Shown: in pieces, positions 9,480 to 20,865 of the stretch
Numbering within the stretch: the first letter of the stretch is position 1
How the letters are laid out: each line of letters opens with the position of its first letter
From: Karalla daura
Taxonomy: Eukaryota > Chordata > Actinopteri > Chaetodontiformes > Leiognathidae
Assembly: GCA_029224185.1 (NCBI GenBank)
Contig: CM055211.1
Span: forward strand, 3,531,525-3,595,524
Direction: 5' to 3'
Length of the DNA: 64,000 nt
The notes under the pieces: model-generated
The model's database searches: none
Seen by the model: the letters and a program-made list of their open reading frames with translations, nothing else
Told to the model about the DNA's origin: nothing
Position numbers and translations under genes: made by a program

Positions 9480-9860
9480 AGGAGAGAGAAAACAGGAAAT
9501 GGAAAAAGATGCAGATAGCAAAGAGCAGAAAAAAAGAGAGAACAGCAAATCACAGCACCTGCTGGAAAATACTAGAAGAACAAAAACTGACTTCACAGCA
9601 AAAGGCTGGGCCAAACCAGAAAAACAAGGAAAAGCGAAAAAGTCAGCTAACGCTGGATTATACGAGGAAAAGAGCGAAACAAAAAAGGCACACAGTGAAA
9701 AAAAAGCTGGAAAGACCAGAAAATCACAGCCAGGCTCGAAAAAGGGGTCAGGAACTCTTTGGACTGAAGCTTTCTGAGAGAAAGAGAGAAAAAAAAGTGC
9801 TCAAAAGCGAAGCACAGGGAATCTCAAACACGACATGTAGGGCAAGAAGGCTCTGGCGTT
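9480..9860. other. strongly purine-skewed segment
   Basis: Nearly 400 bp in which A and G dominate the plus strand, with AAAA/GAGA mixes, but without a simple tandem unit. Two overlapping Lys/Glu/Ser/Gln-rich frames (9499-9777 and 9509-9862) follow from the composition. There are no splice signals or domains, so I do not call a gene. Confidence 0.6.
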
Positions 9861-9869
9861 GAGGAGAAG

Positions 9870-11605
9870 TCACGGGCAAGCTTTTATGGGCAGGTAAACA
9901 AGGCTGGGACAACAACAGCAAGAGCATAAAGCAAGGACTATAACACATAATTTACAGCCTTGATTTAATCCAAACAACTGAGTTATGTAGAGACCGAAAG
10001 TATTTTTGCAAGATTTTCTAAACAACTGCTATAAAGTTCGGCAAAGTGAGGCCCCAAGTGGCCATTTGAGAAACTGCATTTATTGTTTTGGCACCGACAT
10101 GTTAGTTTGGCTTTTAGATCACCAACCATTTGAGCTTGGTTGAAAACTCCAGACAGTGTACTCATGAGAAGGTATGGCATCATGCTAAAAGACTGCACAT
10201 CCAGCATGTTTACTGTTTTATAACACAAACTATGGAGAAAAATCACACTGCATTACAGAGTTAGTGCTGCCATTGTACACGGATCAAACAGCTGACCCAA
10301 GAGGAATGACCTAAATAACATGAAAGAGCTTTTGCACTGTTCATAAAAAGGTGGATCCTTTGGATACGTGCATCTCCTAACTGCACGAACATACTGTTAC
10401 AACCTGTGCATGAAACAGCTTCCCTCCCTCCTGCACATAGAAACATCATTCTTCATATCCATTATTTTCGGCTCTGTATTTGACTGTGAATAGCACGACC
10501 CCGAGGAGCTCGCGGCTTTGAATGCTGACTGTGTTCCAGCTCTTGTTGACTCCGGCTTTTTCCATTACAATACAGCGAGTGCGTGCGCTACACAGAGGCT
10601 ACACTGAGGCGTCTCGGCGGATCCTCATAGCTGGGCTCGGGCCGGGGCAGAATTGGAGAGCAGAAAAGGGAATCACAGAATAGTTGCTGTTGGTGCTGCG
10701 AGTCGTGAGATGGGTACTGAGCGGAGGCTGCGCCTTTTGTCTGGCTGCTGAGAACCTGCCTATTGAGCCGGCCTCGGAACTCTACGCAAATGTACATGCT
10801 GGAAAAGTTATTCCAAGCACAGCTTTTTTTTTTTTTTTGGGACTTTATTTGGCATGATAAAAAAAAGGCCCTCCGTTGAGTGAGGGGGATTTGATTTGGC
10901 TCCTGTAGGTTCTAATATTGTTTTTTCTCAACAAATAAATCTCCAAATCTGATAAAACCGCATTAAATGTCTTTCAGAATGAAGATTTACTCATTTACGG
11001 GTTATGAGGAATGGTAGGAGATACACTGTGGAGAATAGGAGGCCAAAGTTAAGTGTTCATTTGCATAGAAATGCAAAACCCCCTTCCCTTGAAATTGCAT
11101 GTTTGCGGGTAATAAAGTGTTAGAGACGCATTAATCTTACAAAACAAAAGAGATAAAGTAAAAGCAATTGCTTTGCCCCACTTTGCACCCCAGACAGTGT
11201 GAGCAGAGCGCGAGCGGGGTCGGGTGAGGTTTTCGCCTGGTGCAGGTCCAGATGTGCTGCACACGTCACTTCCCCGCAGACACACCATTAAAAATCAAAA
11301 CACATGATAATTAAAGAGAGGAAGCTCATTCACACACACCTGGGTCGGCTTTTATGTGCAGGGAAGACATGAATCGGTGGCAGGTCTTTGCTGTCAGAGC
11401 CCCCAGACTGCGGAGCATCATTAGCATCTGTAAATCCTTATGTAAAACTTTATTACGCTTTTCTTTTGTAGAAAGGTGTTTATGAATTCCCGAATTTAAA
11501 AGGCTGCGCACCTGCTGTAGTCTAACTTCTTTAAGGTTATTTCATCCCCTGATGTTTTATGATCACTCGTTCTTCTCGTCTTCATCTTTTTTATCCGCGC
11601 CGTTT
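9870..11605. other. non-genic stretch, nothing recognisable
   Basis: Average composition, short frames only (for example 9983-10246 and 11049-11288), one T-run at 10825-10838. No gene or repeat supported. Confidence 0.5.
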
Positions 11606-11612
11606 TTCATCT

Positions 11613-11674
11613 CCCTCTGTAAAGCACTTTGCAACCTTGTTAAGAAAACTGCAAAATAAAGTTTATCATTATTA
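11613..11674 (+). repeat. LINE/SINE-like 3' tail remnant
   Basis: The string CTCTGTAAAGCACTTTG is followed by AAAATAAAGTTTATCATTA. It matches the common fish repeat tail 'gtaaagcactttg...ataaataaagtttattatta'. Confidence 0.55.
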
Positions 11675-11697
11675 ACCTGAATAGCTCTTGAACACCG

Positions 11698-11721
11698 TTT
11701 TTTTTTTTTTTTTTTTTTTTT
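11698..11721. repeat. poly(T) run of 24
   Basis: Uninterrupted T homopolymer just downstream of the repeat tail at 11613-11674. It could be the tail of a reverse-strand retroposon. Confidence 0.85.
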
Positions 11722-12820
11722 ACATTTTATTTATCCCACCTGCCCCAGTTTCCATAACAATAAAAAGGAACAAGAACCGGATCAGATGTTCTGCTGTGTG
11801 ATACAATTAAACCGATGCCATGCTTAATCACATAATTCATTGAAGAGCGTTTCATCCGGGCTGGTGCGCTAAACAGCCCACAGTTACATCTGAAAACGCA
11901 TTAATTATCATCGCCCGACGCTTAAGAGCAAAACCAGCAATCCAATCTGAGATGTGCGCGTCTTTACAGTGGTTATGTTATGACTCACTGTAATTCACAC
12001 GTTTAGCTTCTCTGCAGCGCTGCATTCTGTTAGCGCAGCTTTAAAATGTTACATATCAAAGTTGACCAAAGCGCGTGAAAAAGACCGGACGTAAATGTGG
12101 ACGAGCTAACGCAAACCGAGCTAACGAGTGGTGTCACCGCCACTATCACTACCACTACTACTATTTCCTGTACGTCCCGTCGGGTCCTTTAAAAAAAGTT
12201 CAGTTCGAGTTCAGTCGCTGGGACCAACGAGAGGCTTAGCGGGGCGCTTTTCACCTCCCCGCCACACAGAAATAAACGCCCGCTAATCCGGTTTCAAACA
12301 ATGTCAATCTTTAGGAAAAGTCGGAGTATGGAGAAGTGGGAAAGAGGCGTCCGTGCTTTGAGAAATGTCACAGATTAGTGTTAGCGGGGAGGGCCTCGAG
12401 GGCTGCACGCGTATTCAGACCCTTATTAATTGGTGGCATGAAGCTATCAGCCTCTCTCAATGGGGGATGTGTAGGCTCTGTACATTATATCAATGCTGGA
12501 CAGTCGGGGATTTGTGCTGGCGATGACTTCAGTGCTCGGAAAAAAAAACAAAAAAACACTGCATATCGCATTCATCCGACACATCTTCAAACCGGGGGTG
12601 TTGTCCAAATGTACAGGCTCAGGGGGAGGGTGGGGGTGATTAAACCCAAGAGGCCTCGCTGTGATGTATGAAGAGGAGAATAGTGGCAGAGGAAGAGTGA
12701 AACCAGGCCCTGACGGCACAGCTGCTCCGTGTGACACTGAAGCGCTCCGTCCAATCCTTCATCCCCCTGGTTCTGTGCTACTGCAGAAAAAGCCTCTGGA
12801 TGTGGCTTAAAGCTAAACTC
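11722..12820. other. non-genic stretch, possible conserved elements
   Basis: It contains AT-rich cores such as CATTAATTATC near 11900, and no convincing exon. The frames at 12336-12671 and 12447-12737 overlap on opposite strands and lack domains. Confidence 0.4.
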
Positions 12821-12871
<51 letters not shown>

Positions 12872-12882
12872 CTATCTATCTC
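12821..12882. repeat. (CT)n followed by (TATC)n microsatellite
   Basis: About 20 CT units grading into TATC/TCTATC units. Confidence 0.95.
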
Positions 12883-13027
12883 CAAGTGATGAAAAAATGA
12901 AGAGGTGTGACCACTGCGGGAGGCACAAAGAGTTGCCAAACATTGCCAGACATGGTATCAGATCTCAGGGCCCTCGCTGTCCAGCTGGGGTCACTGTTGT
13001 GATATGTTTAATAAGTCTCCCTCGCAT

Positions 13028-13112
13028 TTGTGTGTGTGTGTGGGTGGATGTGCCTAGCCATGTGTGTGTCTGTGTGTGTCTGTGTGTGTGTGTGTGTGTG
13101 TCTGTGTGTGTC
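13028..13112. repeat. interrupted (GT)n microsatellite
   Basis: GT repeats in two blocks split by GGGTGGATGTGCCTAGCCA and TC interruptions. Confidence 0.9.
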
Positions 13113-13280
13113 GCAACGTCTAGTCATCTATCACAGCAAAAGACGCTGGACTACAGGGCCGGAGTCAAAGGAGAGGACTCTCTTTGGGAGGAAGTTGATG
13201 CGTCCGAGGCTGCTACAGACAGATAGTCCGGCTCTGTGAAGACACGTTCTACTGCACCAACACTAATGACGGAGAACAAG

Positions 13281-13305
13281 CCAAGCCGAGCCGAGCCGAG
13301 CCGAG
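13281..13305. repeat. pentanucleotide repeat (CCGAG)n
   Basis: One CCAAG variant followed by four CCGAG units. Confidence 0.85.
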
Positions 13306-13309
13306 CTGT

Positions 13310-16300
13310 CTTAGCGTTAGGAAGCTAAAGTGTCCATTACGAGCAAATCATATGTCTAAAAACAACCGCATAGATCCTCGGCGTCTCCGGGGACGTCACT
13401 TCTTTGAGACACACACAATTAGCGTGTCCATTTCTGTGGGTGGCGAGGAGTAAATAAATACAGACCAAAAGCCTGTACAGCCAGGCACAGAACAGCTGGG
13501 GGTTGAAAAACAAGGGATGGGGGGGCATAAAAACACAGCTATACACTAACAAACTAGCTAGAAAAGCTTGCTTTGTCAAACCCATAGTTGAAAAGAGTCC
13601 AAATACATAAATAAACACCAAGTGAGCGAAAAAAAAAACATTTTGACAAGTGGTATCAAATGAAGTACAGCTCATACTGTAATAATTCTGCTGGACTTAA
13701 TGTTCTGCATCAATCTGGATGTGAGGGTTTTTTACAAACACATGCTGAACTGTTTTTGGAAAAAGTCACTGGTTTTGGACTTTGAACTCAAACCAGAGAG
13801 TTCGACTGTTTGGTCACCTCTCTCTCTCTGCCGCTTTGACAATTTCGATGTTTTCCATTTCACCTTTGCGGGGGAAATGACATCAAATACCTCAGACGAT
13901 CATTGCTTCAAGACCGCCGGCTCAAACGCTTTCCCCACGCGGCACTTGGAAGTCGGCGCAATGAGGTGACTTCAAAAAGGGTCATCCCTTTCAACGGGAC
14001 ACAAAACTGATTTAATCAGCTCTTTTTTTTTTGTATCTTTGTGTGCCCGGGATGTCTTTGAGAGACTGGGACCAGTTTCGCTAACCCCCCCCCCCCAATT
14101 TCACTGCTACATGGTGTCCTTGCAGCACTTCAGATCTGATATAAAAATGTTCCCTCAGCTTTGCTGGAGAAAAAAAAAAAGTGTTTCATCATAAACACGA
14201 GGGTCGATTTGGTCGTGTGACAACTCCGCAACAACCTTGGCAGTGTGAGAGACCTCGCTCTGCTTATAATTCAGTTGAATAAAGTAGGGAAGAGGTGCGG
14301 AGATGGAGCAGGCAGCAGCAGCTGCATCTATATTTTATAACCTCAAATCTCACAATGGCAGATTTTCAATAATTGGACACGACGACGGAGTAAAGTTGAA
14401 TCCACAGGAACTGAGGGAAAACAGAGAAATCTCATTGTCATGGCAACCTTTTTGGCAGAACGAGCCTTTGCAACAGCATATTTTCTTTGCTCTCCGGGGA
14501 GTTGGGTAAACTGTGAATATAATAACGTGATAATCCATCTGACAAATACGGGAGGTGTGATGTGATGGTGCGCTCTGTAGGTTTCCGCCGGTCGCCCTGA
14601 TAGTAATGTGTTTCTCTAATTTCCTGTTCTTTGACGAGGGAGGGAGGTGTTACTCCACGCGTCGGGCCCTGTGAATGCTATCTGCGCAGGGCGGGATCAC
14701 GTACGTACCGTCACGGGGAAGGCGAACCCCCATCCGGCCGTCTCGGAAAACAGCAAACGGCGTCTCGTTTTGTCCGAGTCGCTGGCTGGATGAATCCAGT
14801 GCTCTGTGTTCCAGGATTATAAGAGCCATGCCGTGCCTTATTACTGTCAAACAAGTGCTTTTTTTCTTGTTTTTCTTATCATGCTTTCTCCGACCTCCAA
14901 CAAATACTCATATCTCAACTGTGATGTAAGCTTTGTGTGTTTACTCTGTAAGGTGTCTTTGCACCATCAAAAGCATACGTATTACGGATTTTTCATTATT
15001 ATTGTAAAATCTGGGCTGAATTTCCAGCTTATACCTCTGATTTCAATTTGAGGCAAAATGGTGTTTTATTTGCAGGCTAAACTCTGCTGTGATGTCCAGT
15101 TTGTGTCCAGAGAAGTGGTTGTAAAGAAACTGAGAGGCGATAGTGGGACTTTTATATGACTGCTGAGCAGATTTACAGACGTTTATTCACAGTGGCCGGC
15201 GGGGACGACAGCATCCCTGGGAGGAGCGAACCGTAGTGGGTTTAAATCGACACGTGTCCCCTGTGTTTTGACAGTTTCGTCGGAGCCACTGATTCCACCG
15301 AGCGTGTCCTTTTTTCACCCCGGCCAAAGCTGATTTCACGTTAAAAATCCGGAGAACTCCAGAAGAAAAACAGACTGTCTGCCGAGCAGCAGCACCATTT
15401 AGCACTCTCATGCATAACATGAACTTGAGGAGTGGGATGAAGCAATTTAGCAAAAAGCACTTCCACTATAGAGGAACCGCAGCTCTCACATTCCTGGGAG
15501 ACTGTATAGAATAGTCGACGGCAATGCACGCACTCATATATGCACTCTTGCACATCCTTGCATGCAGAAAGGCACACTATGTCTACCGTATCATTACTGT
15601 GCAGTCCTATACACCTTTCATCTTCCCTCTCCTCAGAGTCACTGGGAGCAAAATTTGATTTCCGCCTCATAACTCTCTCCATAATGCGATATTGCCAGCA
15701 CTAAATTGCCAAGATAACCTTTATCAGAGTAGAGGTGAAAGCCCTGAATCGTCAAGCGGTTATTCCTCCGCCAGGCAAGAAAAACAAGGATGGGGAGGGA
15801 TAATAGATATTTTCCCTCGGGCAAAGCCGCGGACACCTCAGCGCCGCCACTGAGCCATTTGGGACACTGCCAGGTGGTAAAGAAATGTTTCGCAGGCAGG
15901 GAGACGCACGGGCGAGGAATCTGAATAATCCTCCTGCCCGTCACTTTTTGTTCTGCTCGAGAGCGACCACTTCCATGTCACGTGATGTCACGAAACGACA
16001 AACGTTAAACCTCCAGGGGCAGAGCGACAATTTGTCTACTACTTATATAGCGTACACATTCTCTGTTATTTGCTGTCCAGTCTGATATAGAATGAAACAG
16101 GTGCCGTAAACTTACTTTGATGGTACGATTAAAAGCTAAATTAATGATGACTGTTCAGCTTGTAATCCGCAGTCTATGAAGTCTTAGCGAGCTTCCCAAC
16201 ACTCTCCTCTCTCTCTGTTTATAACGTGTGGGCAGCAAATTATGCCATTTCAATAAATCTTTGTTTACCGAGCCTAACAGACAGTATCAAAGAGGAAATG

Positions 16301-18790
16301 GCCGCTCGGGACTTGCCGTACTGGTCTCGGTACATCACTGAAGGGTTTGTTTTCTCCCTCTGAATAATTCCTCAGACGGAGGAGAAAACACAGTGACTTG
16401 CAGATCTGGAAGTCTCTTTTCGTTTTGGACGGAGCTCGCTCTGCATTAAGCGAAGCAGCCGAAGCAACGGCTTTGAGATGTTGTGATGCCTGCGCCGCGC
16501 CACCGGCCGTCATCTATTCTCATGCTGCGAATTAAAGGTGGAAAAAAAGGAATGAAGAAAAAAGACCCTGTTAGTTTATTTAAAAGTGAAAATTGAAAAT
16601 GGGATCCGAGCGGCTCGTGTTCAGCCAAAGTGAGACATCACGTTTTGGGGACTCGTGGGGGACTCTAGTAGCTGCTCCGTCTCTGCGCCGCAGCCGAGCT
16701 CTTAGTTTCATTAACACTGCTCATATTCTAAATGGGGTTGAAACAAGGGCCAGATTCAATCGGGCAACCGAGACCTGCGCTCCGACTGTAATGAGAGAGA
16801 CGTGCAGTGGCGTTGCAGGCAAAGTCTCTCTTCCAAATCCCCCGACCTGCCTCATGCTGCCAATTCGCCGCTGCTAAATTATCAATAATGTTTCTATCTG
16901 CTGCGATTCAGCATCACGTAATTATTTTTGAGCAAACGCTTTTGATATTGTTTTCCGGCAGCTAATTACGAAACAGTAATAAAAATGCCTTTATACGTGC
17001 ACAATTGCACAGAAAGAGGCAATTGCTTTCCCATGAAAAAAAGGGGGAGAAAAGGGTGGAGATTTTTCAAAGGACTGTTTGGGCTGAGAAATGGTCTTTG
17101 TACCTGAGATAATAAGCATTTTGATTACTGGCGTTCGCGGAAAATTAGAAAAACACAAAGTCCCACATGGCGCTCGGCGTGAAGTTCATGGGCTGATAGA
17201 AGGAAGAAAGAAAGAAAAACAGGGGAATTTATTAAGCATCGTTTGTTCTCAGTTTAAAATCTGGGTAACAGTTGATGGATGAGCTTGAGGAACCTCCTCC
17301 TGGTCTGCAGAACAACCGCGATAACTCTCGCAGTTAATTGAGAGAAGGCCTCCAACCATCCACCTGCCTTTAATTCAGCCCTCTGGATCCACAAGAGAAC
17401 AAATCTGCCAACAAGTCGCCCATTGAAATGGAAAAGTTTAAAAACCGTAAATACAGTTTAAACAAGGACATCGGCAGTGTGCGGCTTTATTTTCAAACCG
17501 GTCACGATTCAACACTTAAATCAGCAGCCATCACTTCTGGAGTGCTGTGTCTTTGTTGAATAGAGCCCCAATATGTCTGAGTTTAGAAAAGATTAAGTTG
17601 TTGCCAAAGCTGAGCTGCAATGAAATAGGATTTTAGGTCACAGCAGGAACCAGATCTTACTCACACTGCTGCGTGTGTACAGGAAAAAGACAACTTGATT
17701 TTTTTTTTTTTAAGCCCATAATGCACCCGAGATCGCATCTATTCTCTAGTCTCGAGAAACTATTAGTCTTTGGTCATACGAGGCTAAAAAGGTGGTATTT
17801 TCAGTTGCTGGGTGTGAATAAGGGCTCAGACGCCTGGCGCATATGAATCCCAAAGCCTTCCCTAGAAGCTGTCCGGCTCAGACTCTGTGTCTATCAGCCG
17901 GCATTATGTGAGCACAAGTTGGTTTCCTCCCCCGTTGACGTGCCACTCGCCCCCCCCCCCCACACACACACACCTCCCCGTTCTCTTTCTTCGCGGCCAC
18001 AAAGGGCTCTATAGCCGGCCGTCTGAGCGGCAGAAAAGACCTCAATGTTTTCAGGAGGCCGATGATGCCTCGGCCATACCCGATGTGCCACGAGCCAATG
18101 GCGGCGAGGCGTCGGAGCGGCCAGGGCAATCTGCTGTCGGGCCCCGACGTGAGCGGACTCGCGAGCAGAGGACTCCAGCCGGCTTTAATGGCCCGGGTCT
18201 GGCTACAGAGCCTGCGCGGAGCTGTGAGACAAGTCCCTCTGGTTATGGATTAATATTGTAATAGTCTGTCCTTCTGGATAACAGCACAGCTGAATTCTCA
18301 GGAAGGCGCCCACAGTTGTTATTCCGGAGGTGTGACCGGAAAACTTTCCGGACTGGCTTCAACTCTGGGAGTTGAGGGACAGTGGCAACATGTGAATATT
18401 TCCGATCCGATCTTGCGCGAATAGAATGGATGTAGCATCTCTTGTAGATAAGTGAGCGTCTTCTGTCGCTGTTTCTGCATCTGGATGAGACAAATCAAAA
18501 TCTTAGCAGCTCTGCGAGGCACTTTGCTGCAATAAATAATAGAAACTCAAATTTTTTTTCCAGGGATACAAGAAACGCACGGAGGCTCAATTCTGTCTGA
18601 AGTGAATGAACTGATAGTGAGAAAACAAACAAGCCAGTTTGTATTGATTTTCTCGCGCGATGAGTATATTTTGAGATATTGCCACTTGCTCCCCTAACTT
18701 CCTTTAGATGCCGTTGCTGTGGTGAGACAGTCGGCCTTTATGAGCTCCTTCATTCAGCTGAACCGACACTGCAATCACAGAGATTACTTC
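13310..18790. other. gene-desert block with enhancer-like segments
   Basis: No exon with paired splice sites stands out. Sub-segments 15690-16080 and 16860-17040 are repeat-free and rich in TAATTA, ATAATT and CAATTG words. A TCACGTGA E-box palindrome lies at 15978-15985. C- or T-homopolymers occur at 14086-14097 and 17700-17711. A C-rich stretch with CA repeats lies at 17950-17972. Enhancer function is inferred only from appearance and from proximity to spry2. Confidence 0.4.
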
Positions 18791-18798
18791 AAATACTG

Positions 18799-18842
18799 TA
18801 ATAATAATAATAATAATAATAATAACAACAATAATAATAATA
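18799..18842. repeat. (AAT)n trinucleotide microsatellite
   Basis: About 14 ATA/AAT units with two CAA interruptions. Confidence 0.95.
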
Positions 18843-18849
18843 AAAAAAG

Positions 18850-20600
18850 GGAGCGTGAGGATTTTAGGACGTTTCATGGTGATAGCACTATCAGTGACTT
18901 TGCTCTGTGCCTGTCATGCTTGCATCATTCCATCTGAATGAGACAGCCGCAAAATAAGGGTTTTGAGATGTTTTTATGTCGTCAAAACACAGATGAGATG
19001 GAAATGTCAGCAATAATAACTGTTGTCAGGGCTTTAAACGTTATCATCTCGCCGCTAATGGCATCCTACCAGTCGTCCGCGCTTATCCCACTGAATGGGA
19101 GCGCTAGTGCTTTGTGGCAAGACGACGGAGCTTCAAAGTTCCTCGCAAACCGAATGAGAGGCATGTCTGAAACAACCTTAGAAGACAAGGGGGGTGGGTG
19201 GGGGGGGACATAAGAGCATGAAATGTGTTTCAGAAATCAGTGGGGCTTTGTCGGAAAATGATGGAGCCGGGAAGATTTGGCGGAGGCTCGTCGGCGCAGA
19301 GCGAATCTCCCCCCCCCTTGTTGTGACAGCTCATCACGGCGAGGTGACATCCCATGTGCTGCGCGTTACATTGTGAGTTTAAAAGTTATTTCTGCAGACA
19401 GCCAGAGGTTGAGCAAGTGACCTGAAATCCATTTGCGGTTAAAATTTCATAAACAAGATGTGACTTTCATTCCGGGGGAAAACGTGGGAGACGGGAGGAG
19501 GGAAGGGAGAGAGAGAGGGAGGAGGTGGAGGAGGAGGAGGAGGAGGGGGGGGTCCAAACAGCTGGGAACAGACACCATCACTGCCTCACGTCCAATGATG
19601 AACACCTGCCGTCCATGTGGTATGAGAGCGAGAGGCTAATGGGGGTCAGAGGTCGCGGGAGATGGGTCCCTGGATGGTCGAGAAGCTTTTGTCGGTGCCT
19701 GACTTTGCTACAAGCGCCTGGCGGAAGGAGAGGAAGGGAAAAACTTGGACTTTATCTCAGAGAATCTCCCACCTCCTCCACTTCAGACCACTCCGGTCTC
19801 TTCCTCCTGCGACTGCAGCGGGTCTTCTGTGTCGATTCATTTTTCATTATTTTGCCGATAGTTGAGCGGCGAGAGGCCGGGCAGACAATGGTAAACATGA
19901 AAAGACTCCTACGCTACCTCTTCACTCGCACATTCAAAATTGCAGATGCGTTAGGCAGCAATTTGCCGCGGGACCTTCATTTAGCGGTGTGGGCGTCGCC
20001 TGCATTTGCAGAGGCGACGTGCCCTCGCCTCCTCACGCAGGTTTGACCCTTTTTGTTTTCGTTTTCAGGTGGGGAAAGCAGAACAAACGACTCGCCGGCC
20101 AAGATGCACACACGGGCTCTGAGAGCGCCTGACTCAACTCCTCTCCTGAAACCACCCTTTGTATGAATTCAATACCCGCAGCTACAGTACAAAGAGTAAA
20201 GCAACAGAAGTTCCACGTGTGCTTTTTCTAAGTTGCTCCAATCACCTGAGAAACACATTATCCCCAGGATATAATCACTCTGTCTGCTGTGGATGCAAAC
20301 ACATCTACGCCTGTGCTCATGGGAGACGTTACTGCTGCAACAGTGAGATTCTGGCGATGATGTGAAGCCATTTCGAGCAAGAGCACAACAGTAAACAACG
20401 CGCGTGTCTTTACATTACCGCCCGCACAAAAGGTACTGAATGCATCGCGATTCTACGAACTGTGCTTTTCAGCAACGCCTCACAATGAGGAGCGCCGTGC
20501 TGTGTTTCCAAAGGACTTCTTGATAACAACATCATGCTGGTTGCTATGATACCACATCCTTGCCGCTTCCTGCCATCAAAGCGGGGTCCTGTTCAGTCAG
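18850..20600. other. gene-desert block, open frame of uncertain meaning
   Basis: It includes a GGA/GAG-rich tract (19495-19552) and a 173-codon plus-strand frame (19525-20046) whose start is the GAG tract and whose body has no domain. A pyrimidine-rich run ending in TTTTCAG at 20068 looks like a splice acceptor followed by about 30 open codons, but I find no partner donor within reach. Nothing firmly genic. Confidence 0.35.
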
Positions 20601-20607
20601 TCCCCCC

Positions 20608-20610
<3 letters not shown>

Positions 20611-20650
<40 letters not shown>
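20611..20650. repeat. (CA)n microsatellite
   Basis: CATA start then about 16 uninterrupted CA units. Confidence 0.95.
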
Positions 20651-20652
<2 letters not shown>

Positions 20653-20814
20653 GGTGGATAGATTTGAAAGTCTCGGCTCCCGGAGTCGATCAGGTTCGTG
20701 ATGCGGCCTGTTCACCCCGCTTGTTTATACAGATGGAGCGAGACAAGATGAGTGCAGAGGACGAGCAGATGCTGGCATTTTTGGGGCTCTGCTAAAATGG
20801 CAGTTTTGTGACGG

Positions 20815-20865
20815 GGAACAGAGGGCGGGGTGGCGTGGTGGTGGTGGTGGAGGGGGGGGGGCACC
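20815..20865. repeat. G-rich (GGT)n tract
   Basis: GGGCGGGGT, then repeated GGT, then nine G. Several G-runs on one strand could form a quadruplex. Confidence 0.7.

Noticed and set aside
9499..9862. Lys/Glu-rich frames of 92 and 117 codons
   Set aside because: Two frames open at once over a purine-rich tract indicates composition, not coding.
19525..20046. 173-codon plus-strand frame
   Set aside because: Begins in a GAG microsatellite, has no motif, and its end abuts a GTTTGA that is a poor donor. Kept only as a remark.
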